A stretch of 64,000 bases of DNA from Meghimatium bilineatum. Lineage: Eukaryota > Mollusca > Gastropoda > Stylommatophora > Philomycidae. Numbering within the stretch: the first letter of the stretch is position 1; every line of letters starts with the position of its first letter. The notes beneath the pieces are model-generated. The model was not told the origin of the DNA. It saw nothing but the letters and a program-made list of their open reading frames with translations, and made no database searches. Both the position numbers and the translations under genes were made by a program. The stretch covers positions 14,435,860 to 14,499,859 of the forward strand of contig CM067311.1 in the NCBI GenBank assembly GCA_034231615.1. The letters run 5' to 3'. This document shows positions 45,007 to 56,591 of this stretch, piece after piece.

Positions 45007-45290
45007 TCTTCTTCTTGTGCGTTCGTTCTCAAACTCCTGCAGATTAGCAGGATGTAGTCCGGATAACCGAATGCGTTGTGTCCTGGTTTACAGCATTGCT
45101 GCGATAGCTCCGCCTTTCGGCCTGACACATCCGACTTCCGCATGGCTTTGGGTCACTGGCCCTATATGGGATGGGTCAGCCAACTCCATCCCATAACCTC
45201 CTTAGTCGCCTTTTACGACGTGGAAGGTAAACAGTGTTGCTATTCTTTGCTCCCCTTTCAGGCCCTGGCAACACACGGGTGGCATGATGG
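45007..45290 (+). repeat. Interspersed repeat family A, best long copy
   Basis: About 284 bp, from cttcttcttgtgcgttcgtt to caggccctggcaacacac. Landmarks: tgcagattagcaggatgtag, gtgtcctggtttacagcatt, gacacatccgacttccgcat, tatatgggatgggtcagcca, cctccttagtcgccttttac. No Pol III boxes or terminal inverted repeats seen and no coding capacity. Class unknown; short related copies show 13-bp target duplications. Confidence 0.85.
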
Positions 45291-46539
45291 TCTAATTAAT
45301 TAAGTGCAGAGGTCTTCTGTTTTATACGGTCATGGACTGTGTGTGACCAGCCGTGACCGTCCATAGTTCTTATAAGACCTATGCACAAAATTAATTAGGA
45401 CCCCAAAAATTAATTAATTATTTTCGTTACGTTCGGAAGTACTCTACTATCGAGGGCCTCAGAAAAGCGCGCACGCGGGACTGTCTGTTAATTGCTTATA
45501 ATTTTTGGCCCTCCTGCTCCCTCCCTCCTTATCAATAGCCATGAATTAATTATGTCAATAAGTAGTTCCTCTTTTCCCTCCCTCCATCCCGTCCGTAAAT
45601 ATCGTTCCAGAAATAATGGGGGGGGGGATATATGATTTATTTCATATTTTTAGAACAATTTTTTAAAATCCTATTCAATGTAAACCCCGAGATGTTGACG
45701 TAATAGATAGAAGAAGCTTTATAGACAGTTCCTAGGGCCTATCTTGAAGAAGGATGTGACTGAGTCACTGATGACGAAAGATTCATGTCTCGTCAGAAAG
45801 AATATTATTCTAGCAATGTTCGTTAAACTCCTGTTGGTTAGCTTCTGCTGACAGATATAGCCATGTTTCAAGTGAACGAAAGAATAAGAAGCTCCTGTTG
45901 GTTAGCTCCTGTTGTAATCCGAAGAACTGAGTGTTGTTTAGCATGGTTTACAGTTTATTGGCGATAGCTGTGCCTTTTGGGTCTGACACATCCAAAAATA
46001 GACTTTGATCCCCCATTTCTACTCTACTCTGTGTGTTTTTATCTGTTCATTGTTTATTCAGTGATTCGTCCGTCATTCATGTTTTTGTTTCTTTAATTCT
46101 TATTTCTCAAATGTTTCTCATATAAAATAAATAATTCTCATTTTTCAAATATTTCATTTTTTTTAACTCTATGTTTTCAATTTCAAATGTGATTGTTTTA
46201 ATTGCGATGTTCTGACTGGTAATTTATTGATAATTCTCGAACGTTCTATTTGTCAGTATATTTATTCGTGTTCTCTTGTGTAAAGTAATTTGTTTATTAT
46301 AATTATGCTGTTTTTTTTACAGTTTATGCCTATATTGTTAACGGTGGAAAGGGGCGTTGTTGAACACGTCAAACTACACCCCCCACCCCTACAGTGTCTA
46401 CAGATATGATTATCTTGTATCACATGATAGTATTATGTTACCTGATAATTTGATAATGCTATTGGACTGAGCCTATAATATTCCTATATAAACTGGTTAT
46501 AGATAAAAACCGAATAACTGCCTAACTATAAAACAAATA
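45291..46539 (+). other. Intron 9, foldback remnant and family A piece
   Basis: 45340-45460 carries a foldback-family remnant (caaaattaattagga, ttttcgttacgttcg). 45820-45995 is a diverged family A copy in which tcctgttggttagct is repeated. The rest is T-rich and unremarkable. Confidence 0.45.
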
Positions 46540-47150
46540 ATCAATACATACAATATAGAACTAGAATGTGTAACCACATTCGAATATCTAGGAGCAAAAA
46601 GAAATAGTTCCGGAGATTGTTCAGTCGAGATTAGGAGACTCCCAGTTGCAACACTTAAATTAACCCAAAAAATGAAAAAAGATGTGGTAAAGTAGTAATA
46701 ACACCACTAAAATAACCCTTTTAAAATAATGTGTTTTCCCAGTGGCAACATATGGATGCGAGACTTGGTATTTAAGCAAGACAATATCCAAAAGAATAAA
46801 TTCATTTGAAATGAAGTGTTACAGAAATATTCCTACGAATATCGTGGAGAGAGGAAAAGAGGAACATTGAAATTTTAAAATTACAAACTAAATGAAGGGT
46901 GACTTTTAAATACCATCATAGGAAGGAAGCTACAGTATTTTGGACACCTAAAGCAACATGATGATTTCGAAAGGCTGATTCTGAAATGCAGAGTGCCGGA
47001 CGAGAGAAGAAGAGGAAGACCAAGAAGACGATGGACCAGCGACATCGAAGAATGTTTGCACGGTCTCTGGTCAATGCAGGCCTGCTTGCCCGGGACCGAG
47101 AGGCATTCAGAGTATCCACAATGAAGACAACGTCCTGGAAAAAATGTCAC
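46540..47150 (+). pseudogene. LINE C-terminal half, decayed
   Basis: + strand blocks in order with frame breaks: TFEYLGAKRNSSGDCSVEIR, then CVFPVATYGCETWYLSKTIS, then INSFEMKCYRNI, then EEDQEDDGP / GRPRRRWTSDIE in the neighbouring frame, and VHNEDNVLEKMS. This is the standard post-RT region of non-LTR elements. Frameshifts kill it. Confidence 0.8.
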
Positions 47151-47154
47151 TTTA

Positions 47155-47222
47155 TATATGTATATGTGTGCGTGCGTATATGTATATGTGTGCGTGCGTA
47201 TATGTATATGTCTGCGTGCGTG
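47155..47222 (+). repeat. 24-bp microsatellite-like repeat
   Basis: tatatgtatatgtgtgcgtgcg-type unit about three times at the 3' end of the LINE fragment. Confidence 0.85.
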
Positions 47223-47399
47223 TTACTGGTGGGAATGATTTGGGTATTTGTCGAGTTATGTGAATGGTCCTTTTGGAGGAAAGGTGTCACATTTCAAAAT
47301 ATTTATATTGTGTCAAATATGCATATTATGAGTAATTTTTTTTATTTTTTCAATATGAATATACTGATTGTAATTTATGAATTTTTTTAAACAAAAATA

Positions 47400-47965
47400 G
47401 AAATTGTGATTAATTTCTCGTTGGTTTTTTTTAAAAGGAATATTGTGACTGTAAAATGTGTGTGTTTATTTAATATCAATATTTTGACTGCGTTCTTAAT
47501 AGGAATATTACACCTGTAATTTCTCGTTTTAGTAGGAATATTGCAAGTGTAATTTCTCGTTTTTAATAGGAATATAGTGACTAATTTATCGTTTTTAGTA
47601 GTAATATTGCTACTGTAATTTCTCTTTTGTAATAGAAATATTGCAACTGTAATTTAGTGTTTTTAATAGAATATTGAGACTGTAATTTCGCGTTCTTAAT
47701 AAGAATATTACTTAATTTCTGGTTGTTTTTTTTTAATATGATTTTGCGACTGTAGTTTTTAGATTTTAATATGAATGTTGTGATTAATTTTTAATAGGAA
47801 TTTTGCGACTGTAATTTCTCGTTTTTAATGGGAATATTGTGGCTGTATTTCTCGTTTTTTATAGGAATATTGAGACTGTACTTTCTCGTTTTTAATAGGA
47901 ATAGTATGGCTTTAAATTATAGATTTTCATAGGAATATTGCGGCTGTAATTTTTTTATGAATCTC
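47400..47965 (+). repeat. Degenerate ~33-bp minisatellite, about 15 copies
   Basis: Loose copies of ataggaatattgcgactgta followed by atttctcgtttttaa. The copies are strongly diverged, so this is an older array than those in introns 1-5. Confidence 0.8.
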
Positions 47966-48689
47966 CGTATTTAGTCATTTCTGACATAAAGATGTCCGTA
48001 ATCTCAGCACACTCCCATGTGTTGATGGCTGACTTAAATTCATCTCAGCACACTCCCGTGTGTTGGTGGCTGACTTAAATTTGAGCATTTCACAATATAT
48101 TAGCTGCCAGGTAGATAACTGTGCTGTTAAACATTTGACGTTCGCTCGCACACTAGTTTATAGACTCGCGGACACACACTCATAGAACACAGAGCATCGG
48201 AACTCTCGGTATCTTCCAGACCTGAACACACTTACTTCTTCAGTCTCTAACGCCCGCATTGCTTAAATTGCAGCCTGTGGTATTTTGATGTACATTTTCT
48301 AATCATTTCGAATGTGCATCTTTATTGAAATAAAATTGGAGATAGCTTGTCCTGCGCCTATATATTTGAAGAATAAAAAATCTTAACATAGTGGATTAGT
48401 GAACAGTCAATGTGAAACAGTTGTGATACGATTCAAGTTGCCACAGTTAAACACGCTGATTGCCTGTAATAGCAACACAGACGGTGTAGTGTGTAGTGCT
48501 ATATTAATCTATGCAGGCGTGTGTTTATTATAGCCAATCTTAGCTTTCATATCTCCAGTAGACACTGATTCCAAGATGGAGGGGCGCACTCATTTTTATT
48601 ATTTGATATTAGGAATTCAGTGTTAATTAGTCATTCTCTACAAAGGAAAACAATATTCTTTCATTATCTCATTACACCGTTACTTCGTG
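47966..48689 (+). other. Intron 9, short direct repeat then unique
   Basis: 48000-48030 and 48042-48075 are a direct repeat (atctcagcacactcccatgt gttgatggctgacttaaat). The remainder is unique. Confidence 0.5.
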
Positions 48690-49810
48690 TTTGTGTACTC
48701 ACGTGTAACGAGTGTCTGTACATTGAAGTGTGCACTTGCGTGTGATTAGTGTCTTTATATTGAAGTGTGTACTCGCGTGTGATTAGTGTCTTTACATTGA
48801 AGTGTGCACTTGCGTGTGATTAGTGTCTTTACATTGAAGTGTGCACTTGCGTGTGATTAGTGTCTTTACATTGAAGTGTGCACTTGCGTGTGATTAGTGT
48901 CTTTACATTGAAGTGTGTACTCGCGTTTAACAAGTGTCTTTACATTGAAATGTGCTCTCACGTGTGATTAGTGTCTTTACATTGAAGTGTGCACTTGCGT
49001 GTGATTAGTGTCTTTACATTGAAGTGTGTACTCGCGTTTAACAAGTGTCTTTACATTGAAATGTGCTCTCACGTGTGATTAGTGTCTTTACATTGAAGTG
49101 TGCACTTGCGTGTGATTAGTGTCTTTATATTGAAGTGTGTACTCGCGTTTAACAAGTGTCTTTACATTGAAATGTGCTCTCACGTGTGATTAGTGTCTTT
49201 ACATTGAAGTGTGCACTTGCGTGTGATTAGTGTCTTTATATTGAAGTGTGTACTCGCGTTTAACAAGTGTCTTTACATTGAAATGTGCTCTCACGTGTGA
49301 TTAGTGTCTTTACATTGAAGTGTGCACTTGCGTGTGATTAGTGTCTTTATATTGAAGTGTGTACTCGCGTTTAACAAGTGTCTTTACATTGAAATGTGCT
49401 CTCACGTGTGATTAGTGTCTTTACATTGAAGTGTGCACTTGCGTGTGATTAGTGTCTTTATATTGAAGTGTGTACTCGCGTTTAACAAGTGTCTTTACAT
49501 TGAAATGTGCTCTCACGTGTGATTAGTGTCTTTACATTGAAGTGTGCACTTGCATGTGACAAGTGTTGTTACATTGAAGTGTGACATTTGTCTTTATATT
49601 GACTGTACTCACGTGTGACAAGTGTCTTTACATTGAAGTGTGCACTCATGTGACAAGTTTCTACATTTAAGTACACACTCATTTGATAAGTGTCTACATT
49701 TACATTGAGATGTGCACTCATGTAACAAGTGTCTACATTTAAGTACACACTCATTTGATAAGTGTCTACTTTTAAGTACACACTCATTTGATAAGTGTCT
49801 TTACATTGAA
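48690..49810 (+). repeat. 37-bp minisatellite with 111-bp higher-order repeat
   Basis: The monomer is attagtgtctttacattgaa followed by gtgtgcacttgcgtgtg. From about 48920 to 49540 the trio of monomers (actcgcgtttaacaagtg type, gctctcacgtgtgattag type, gcacttgcgtgtgattag type) repeats every 111 bp, about six times. Copies after 49560 are diverged and shorter. Confidence 0.92.
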
Positions 49811-50185
49811 GTCTGTATTATCACATTGTGTTCTCCCATTAGAGTTAAAATTGAGTTAATTTTGTGTTGTGTTTTAATGAACATACAGTTTAGTTTGTGA
49901 TGTGTTACAATCCTGCTTGAGTTTAGTTTGTGATGTGTTACAATCCTGCTTGAGTTTAATTTACAATTCTGTTTAGCTGATAATGTGTGCTGCTATATGG
50001 GTATGTAAGATACATCAGCTATTGTCTGTGTGTGGGTCCCTCGTCAGTATAGTCGCGTGGACTAATTGGTTCATTCTTCAAAAGTCTCTCTATGTGGCTT
50101 TCACTGTGATTCTCATTGTGTGTCGACATAAAGTATGCAAAGTGATCAATGACAATAATGGAAAGTCAGATAGCGTCACTTTTCA
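49811..50185 (+). other. Intron 9, spacer
   Basis: A 33-bp direct repeat (gtttagtttgtgatgtgtta caatcctgcttga) occurs at about 49888 and 49921. 50095-50160 is weakly foldback-like (tgtgtgtcgacataaagtat). No gene. Confidence 0.4.
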
Positions 50186-50186
50186 A

Positions 50187-50468
50187 GGATGAGTGCACTT
50201 GATTGTATAATTGATGAGTGCACTTGATTGTATAATTGATGAGGCACTTGATTGTATAATTGATGAGTGCACTTGATTGTATAATTGATGAGTGCACTTG
50301 ATTGTATAATTGATGAGGCACTTGATTGTATAATTGATGAGTGCACTTGATTGTATAATTGATGAGTGCACTTGATTGTATAATTGATGAGGCACTTGAT
50401 TGTATAATTGATGAGTGCACTTGATTGTATAATTGATGAGTGCACTTGATTGTATAATTGATGAGGCA
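50187..50468 (+). repeat. 25/24-bp minisatellite with 74-bp period
   Basis: Units gatgagtgcacttgattgta + taatt (25 bp) and gatgaggcacttgattgtat + aatt (24 bp) are arranged long-long-short repeatedly, giving a 74-bp higher-order unit about 3.8 times. Reverse-strand frames here are artefacts. Confidence 0.92.
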
Positions 50469-51995
50469 CTGGGATTCAGTATTGGTCTAGATGCGAGGTG
50501 TATTATAGTAAGTTGAACTAGCTCTACCCTCAAACAAATGTAATTAGCTCATTAACCTTCTAATGTATTCATGCAATTTTTTGCATATGGTCTTATATTT
50601 GGTTAGACCCTTCCGTTGATCCGTCTGTATACTAATTATTGTGTATCGAGAAAAGAAATTGTACCCATCCATTTAGACACATACTGTGAGTTGATTAGAC
50701 ATAGGATTGTCAAATATTGCAGTAATGTGTCCACCATATTTGCATAAGGATACCCGTTGAAGATGATTTCTAAATGTGATTTGTTTGCGAGATACTCGGG
50801 ACTATGCTTATCATCGATATTAAGTGCTCTAACCTTACTGAGACTTCATTGATGTAATTATTTCTGTAAGTATCACCACTTTGCGGTGCATAAATATCAT
50901 AGTGGATATCTTAAACAGATATTGCTCCTCTATTGTGCTTGTAAATAACGGTTATGTCATTTTTAAAGAAATTAAACTTATCTGAATCATCAGGTATGAA
51001 GAATATCTGAGAAATTGATAACCATTGTTCCAATATTTCTCTTCTTCTTTTACCTCATGGCTCTCACATTTCTTCCAATAATCCCTGGCTATATTAGAAA
51101 TCTTTTAATTTGAACATTTTATTGTCTGTTGCTACCTGTTAATTAATTTTAACCTAGACTAATTCTATTGGGTTTAGGTGAGAAAAGAAAGGTGGTAGTC
51201 TTAAACATCTGTGACCATGTTCCTGAATTGTCTTGTCTATATGAAATATCTTTGTATTCTGTGTCTTGTTCACAATTCCAAGTGATTCATGCTTCAGTGA
51301 CATTTCATTGAATGGAATGTTGTTTTTGGTCAACCAAATCTCAAGTACATCTATAGTACTTTATTAATTCGGAACTTTATCTTCTGGTGCTACAGTGTTG
51401 TGATATGAAGGATTGTCCATTATCAAACGTGACTGTCTAACCAAATAAGGAAGTACATGATTCACAAACCAATCTTGAAATATCTTGCCATTCAGCTCTT
51501 TTTTGCTGTTGGACCCGAAATTTTAAGATCTTTTTCTATAAAATCACTTGGGAGGTGTTTTTACCAACCTTTTAGTTAACTTCTTAACTTCCTAGGAATA
51601 ATATTCATTAGATTTGGGGGGGGGGAGGAGAATGGTCACCTCAAATTCCCCCATATCTATGTGGCTGTATAATAGAGATATTTGTGAATCTGGATATAGA
51701 AGAGATATTTTAAACGGTTGTGTAGAAGAGATATTTTAAATACGGATGTTAAAAGAGATCGTTGTGAATCCCGTAAATTCACCCCCCAAAAAAATTGTAA
51801 ATTGACGGTAAATTTTTGCCCTGTCATCGTCTCACGAGACATAATTGTATTTTTATTGCAATTCAGAGAACCTTCTCTTTTCGTTAGAAACAAATTGGTC
51901 TTAAAATGCCTGCAATAGTTCTTGTGTAACTGCAACAGTCAATAACGATATCAAGAAATGTCTATAGAGTACAAGATTCCATCGTCTATTAAAAT
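50469..51995 (+). other. Intron 9, unique
   Basis: AT-rich sequence. A short repeat of agaagagatattttaaa occurs at 51697-51740. No exon-like or element-like content recognised. Confidence 0.3.
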
Positions 51996-51997
51996 AT

Positions 51998-52060
51998 AGT
52001 CCTTTTAGTGAATTGGTTAGAGCACTGTACTACAAGTTCAAATTAGACTTAATCCACTCA
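51998..52060 (+). mobile_element. tRNA-derived SINE remnant
   Basis: tagtgaattggttagagcac is A-box-like and agttcaaattagact is B-box-like at tRNA spacing. It runs into the (AT)n tract, a usual 3' tail for SINEs. Confidence 0.5.
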
Positions 52061-52070
52061 GCAATGCTCA

Positions 52071-52245
<175 letters not shown>

Positions 52246-52254
52246 TGTGTGTGC

Positions 52255-52512
52255 GCGCCCACTACTTGCTGTATAGATAGAATTGTTTCTACCCACTAAT
52301 TGTATATAAACAGAATTGTTTCTACCCACTAATTGTTATATACCGAATTGTTTCTGCCCACTACTTGTTATATAAACAGAATTGTTTCTACCCACTACTT
52401 GTTATATACACAGAATTGTTTCTGCCCACTACTTGTTATATACACAGAATTGTTTCTACCTACTACGTGTTATACAGAGAGAATTGTTTATGCCCACTAC
52501 TTTTTATATAAG
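52255..52512 (+). repeat. 34-bp minisatellite, about 7 copies
   Basis: The unit is aattgtttctacccactact followed by tgttatatacacag, starting right after the (AT)n tract. Confidence 0.9.
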
Positions 52513-52515
52513 CCC

Positions 52516-52768
52516 CTAGACATATTCTTTTAGGCATGGGTAGCTGTGAGCATATTTGGGAAAGAATTTAGCAACCTTATTTGTGTTGGCAGTCATATTT
52601 TTCTTTTTTCGTTTGGCAAATGGCGAAAACACGTTTTCTAAGTTGAAACCTCTTAGTAGTGGTTTTTTTCTGAACTCTTCGTCCAGCTCATATAGTACTT
52701 TTAAATCACCTGAAGGACCAAACAAAATGGCGTGGTCCACAGGATGTGTCGCTTGGGCCATATTTTGA
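52516..52768 (-). CDS. Unrecognised protein-like open frame, probably a repeat remnant
   Basis: Reverse-strand 81-codon frame with protein-like composition: HPVDHAILFGPSGDLKVLYE, then LDEEFRKKPLLRGFNLENVF and a Lys-rich end. It is not low-complexity, and no splice signals or start context support it as a host exon. It may be a fragment of a transposon-encoded protein. I do not recognise the family. Confidence 0.2.
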
Positions 52769-52834
52769 TACCACTGATTTATGATTTAAACTGAGGTTGT
52801 GGGTTGCTGTGGTTATAGAAGTTTAGGGGCATTG

Positions 52835-52940
52835 CTATTAATTTTGCTATGAATATATTTAGACTGAGTTTAGGGTGATTACTATGAATATATTTAGACT
52901 GAGTTTAGGGTGATTGCTATGAATATATTTAGACTGAAAA
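52835..52940 (+). repeat. 41-bp triplication
   Basis: tgctatgaatatatttagac tgagtttagggtgat-type unit about three times. Confidence 0.85.
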
Positions 52941-53860
52941 ATACGAGCTCGTAATTAGATTATCTTTTTAATTGTCCATTGGGAAAGAAACATGTTTCTA
53001 GTTGGATTTGAACAAGCGCTGTGATAATTGATCTACAGGTGGTGATGTGCGTAGAACTAATACCAATCATTGGAAACACATTGATACCGAGCCAACAACT
53101 TGAAGAATTCATGACAGGCATTGACGCATGCATCCAGTAAGGAATGTAGATATTTCCCATGATACGCATTGGCAGACTTGAGTCTAAGAGTACTGGTTGC
53201 CAGGAGATAAAACTATTAGAAGATCATTCATGTTTTCTTCATTTTTTGGCCAAAGTTTGAGAGGGCCTACTTTATAAGGAGCAAACTAGGGCCCACTTGC
53301 TATAGGTCGGTGAGCTGATATCCTGTCCAGTCCTCCACTGGTGATACCGTAAGCACGTGAGGGGCATGAGTAAAATGAGAAATAGAACATAAGTTACAAC
53401 AGTATCTGCCAGTCGTGGTGCTCCTACAAGGAATCAGTGTGCCGTATCATTATGTCACGCCGGAAGGGACCTTAAAAAGCATGCATTTGGTTTTGTATGA
53501 TTTTGATTTTTTTGGTGGAAATCAGTTTCAGATAAACTGTTTTGAGCAAACTATAGTTTTTCTGAGTGGGAAAGGTCGTTTAAAACAATAACAAAATGGT
53601 TGATTACAAACATTCTACATATTTTGTCTGTGTTTACTAACCTAATAGGGTTAGGTTTGAACCTAAAACGCAGCTACTACGCTCTTATTTACGATCCTAA
53701 TGCCATGTAAGAAGTGAATTCAGTGATGTCAGATGAGTAAGCTAAATATAGTATATTGTAAACTACTGACTCCCAGAACTGTTATCGCCGACGTCGGAAT
53801 ATCAAGGCCTGTTGGCTTATTGGGAAATAGCCTCCTAAAATTACTAATTTGACTTTCTCC
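52941..53860 (+). other. Intron 9, unique
   Basis: No recognised feature. Confidence 0.3.
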
Positions 53861-53864
53861 GTGT

Positions 53865-53955
53865 TTCCATTGGTCACTATGTTTATACTTTGTGTCGTTT
53901 GTCAGTGAAAATCACGGGAAAAGTTAAATTAGTCATTTTAGAAGGTTGTTTTCCA
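53865..53955. mobile_element. Foldback (hairpin) element
   Basis: aatttgactttctccgtgtt with tccattggtcact, and the reverse-complementary tcacgggaaaagttaaatta, form an imperfect hairpin. Related to 44372-44452. Confidence 0.6.
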
Positions 53956-53984
53956 AGAAGATGGTGGTAACCTAGTTGACAGCG

Positions 53985-54135
53985 AGGTTACTTACTATCA
54001 GCGGGTTACAGCTTCCTAGGTTTGAAACCACGTCCGGATAGGAAAAAAATCCGGGTCGTGATATCCCTCCTGACATGACCGCTCCTCCAGTCGACCCAGC
54101 TGTAAATTTGTACTTTGCGCATGAGATAGGAAATG
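53985..54135 (+). mobile_element. tRNA-derived SINE, degenerate
   Basis: aggtttgaaaccacg stands in the B-box position, followed by cagtcgacccagctgtaaat, the same SINE body as at 26590 (gtcgacccagctttaaatgg). Confidence 0.6.
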
Positions 54136-54394
54136 TAAACTTATCAAGGAAAGAAACTAGCCACCCCATTTAAAAATTGCTGCGGCTTAGCTCATGAAGA
54201 GTAATCTTCATCTCCGACTACAGGTTGCTTCCATGGAATATACCTTTAGCTCTGCAATTGGGCAAAGCATGGCACTCATGTGTCCTGACATAAAGTGTTG
54301 TAAAATTCAGAGGATATAAATTTCGATACTCCACTTTATGGATGTGGAAAAACAACAGGATATGATCATATTATTCGCAGAAGAAGACAGTGAC

Positions 54395-54840
54395 ACACAA
54401 GATTAGACCTACACTTAAGAATATTACTATCGGAACGTGGACTGTTCAGATTGGTAGTTCAAAATAGAAAATTAGATAACATCAAGTAGAAAATGGATGG
54501 AAAGAAAGTGAATACTTTAAGAATGAACGAGATAAAATTGACTGAGGCGGGAGAGATGCAATCAAATAAAATTAAAATCATATACTCGGGTATATGAAAA
54601 ACACACTGAGGTAGGTGTATCTTTGGATACAGCAAGAACAACGGGGTGAATGGTTTCATGGACAATATCAGACAGAGTTCTATTAGTAAAGCTGAATGGA
54701 AGACCATTGGATATAGTACACAGAAAGAACATTATAAAGTATAAATCTAACATACACACTTGTAACAGCTTAGAGGATGACATCGAAAAATATGGAGAAC
54801 TAGACAGCAATGAAACAGTGTTTAAAAAATCATGAATTAA
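54395..54840 (+). pseudogene. LINE endonuclease domain fragment
   Basis: cggaacgtggactgttcaga encodes the IGTW start of a non-LTR apurinic-type endonuclease. Downstream frames read TISDRVLLVKLNGRPLDIVH and LEDDIEKYGELDS, which match the middle of that domain, with frame breaks between. The expected catalytic blocks are incomplete. Dead copy. Confidence 0.78.
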
Positions 54841-54894
54841 CTATAATAATAGGAGAAAATGGGCAATACGGATGTAGCTGGTAGATATGGCTCA

Positions 54895-55233
54895 GTAGGT
54901 TGGAAGAGGCTACACTTTGATAGAATGGGCAAGAATCACACAGTAGGTTGGAAGAGGCTACACTTTGATAGAATGGGCAAGAATCACACAGTAGGTTGGA
55001 AGAGGCTACACTTTGATAGAATGGGCAAGAATCACACAGTAGGTTGGAAGAGGCTACACTTTGATAGAATGGGCAAGAATCACACAGTAGGTTGGAAGAG
55101 GCTACACTTTGATAGAATGGGCAAGAATCACACAGTAGGTTGGAAGAGGCTACACTTTGATAGAATGGGCAAGAATCATACAGTAGGTTGGAAGAGGCTA
55201 CACTTTGATAGAATGGGCAAAAATCACATAATT
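54895..55233 (+). repeat. 48-bp minisatellite, 7 copies, inside a LINE fragment
   Basis: The unit is gtaggttggaagaggctaca, then ctttgatagaatgggcaaga and atcacaca. One frame of the unit reads GRGYTLIEWARI, resembling the RNERGERLIEWA block of non-LTR endonucleases, and the array directly follows the endonuclease fragment. This suggests amplification of a piece of the LINE. Open frames on both strands (206 codons reverse, 125 forward) are by-products. Confidence 0.88.
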
Positions 55234-55279
55234 TGATTATAGGAAATATATGGTTTTTAATAAAAATCCATAATACATC

Positions 55280-55490
55280 CAAAATACTACATCTTGTTCT
55301 GGAGAGCATAGTTATAACAGGCAAGATAGAAGGTAGGAGAGATCGAGGACGACAACGTGAGAAAATATTAGTCTGGCATCGTGGTATGGATTTAGTCAAC
55401 AACGATCGTGATAGAAGATACTGGAAATAGAGAGAATTGTGGAGATCCATGATCGCCTACGCCAGTCGGCACTGCATCTGATGATAAGTC
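55280..55490 (+). pseudogene. LINE C-terminal tail
   Basis: + strand: LESIVITGKIEGRRDRGRQR, EKILVWHRGMDLVNNDRDRR, then LWRSMIAYASRHCI and a stop. This is a complete-looking polyprotein end of the lineage also at 42350-42970. The RT domain is absent between here and the endonuclease piece at 54395, so the copy is internally deleted. Confidence 0.8.
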
Positions 55491-56035
55491 CTTTTACATC
55501 AGTTATTCGTGAGAGCCAGATGGCACACATTCATCATTCAGTGAAATGAGAAAATGTTATATTTCTCTGAGAATCTATCTTTTAAGAGCCCACAAGGTCA
55601 CATTTAACAATTTATATGAATTTATCAAAGGTGAATATACGTAGAGAGAATGAAACAGAAAAAGCTTGTGTATGTGGGAGCGTGTGTGTTAATTTGTGTC
55701 CAACGATATTCTTAATATAATCAAAATGGACTGGTGGCCAAGGTTAAAAATATATGTTTTATGATCATGATTTAACTTTTGAAAGAACGAGTTGGCAACT
55801 AGAAAATATTATTAGATTGTACGACACTTATAAAATGTAGACATCTGAATGTCAACTGTTAAATCTGCTGTCATCTTCTGTAAACCAGTCTTGCGTCATT
55901 TCCTTTCGATTTTAATTTAACATTAATTAAATAATCCGGCCCGCTCATACACAAGTACCAATGATGGAAGTAATAATTGTTGTAACTGAGAAAATGGGAC
56001 CTAGATTTTTAGTAGTAAACATGGGTGCTAAAATT
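55491..56035 (+). other. Intron 9, unique
   Basis: No recognised feature. Confidence 0.3.
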
Positions 56036-56185
56036 TAAAACGCAGAAGCTATGATGCGGTCGGATATGTGAGGCCAAAAGGCGAAAAATATCGCAGTCTA
56101 TCTGTAAACCATGACACAACGCATTCCATCCTTCTAACTACATTCTGTTATTCAGCAATAGTTTGGGAATTAACGCAGTGTCTGT
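56035..56185 (-). repeat. Interspersed repeat family A, diverged copy
   Basis: The reverse strand has the order ggtcggatatgtgaggccaa, ctgtaaaccatgacacaacg, cattccatccttctaactac, ggaattaacgcag. Confidence 0.7.
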
Positions 56186-56239
56186 ATGAAAAGAGAACTA
56201 CTGCTACCTACCATGCATGACGTAAGAATCTAATAAGAT

Positions 56240-56585
56240 TCTTAATTAGAAACTAGCATGACCGGGCACTCGCATAAGTGTTCCAATCTCTGTTCCGTCC
56301 CAGTGTATGTATTAGAAACTAGCATGACATGACCGGGCACTCCCATAAGTGTTCCAATCTCTGTTCCGTCCCAGTGTATGTATTAGAAACTAGCATGACC
56401 GGGCACTGCCATAAGTGTTCCAATCTCTGTTTCCGTCCCAGTGTATGTATTAGAAACTAGCATGACCGGGCACTCCCATAAGTGTTCCAATCTCTGTTCA
56501 GTCCCAGTGTATGTATTAGAAACTAGCATGACCGGGCACTCCCATAAGTGTTCCAATCTCTGTTTCCGTCCCAGTATATGTATAC
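56240..56585 (+). repeat. 66-bp minisatellite, 5 copies
   Basis: The unit is agaaactagcatgaccgggc, then actcccataagtgttccaat and ctctgttccgtcccagtgta tgtatt. The second copy has an internal 'atgacatgacc' duplication. Related single-copy text at 39560 and 40190 shows that the unit pre-existed as a dispersed sequence. Confidence 0.9.
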
Positions 56586-56591
56586 TCAGAA

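Noticed and set aside
47041-47390. 134-codon frame (46986-47390) as a gene
   Set aside because: Begins in an out-of-frame LINE tail and continues through a TATGTG microsatellite into T-rich sequence.
54830-55450. 206-codon reverse frame with repeated NLLCDSCPFYQSVASS
   Set aside because: Reverse strand of a 48-bp array inside a LINE fragment.
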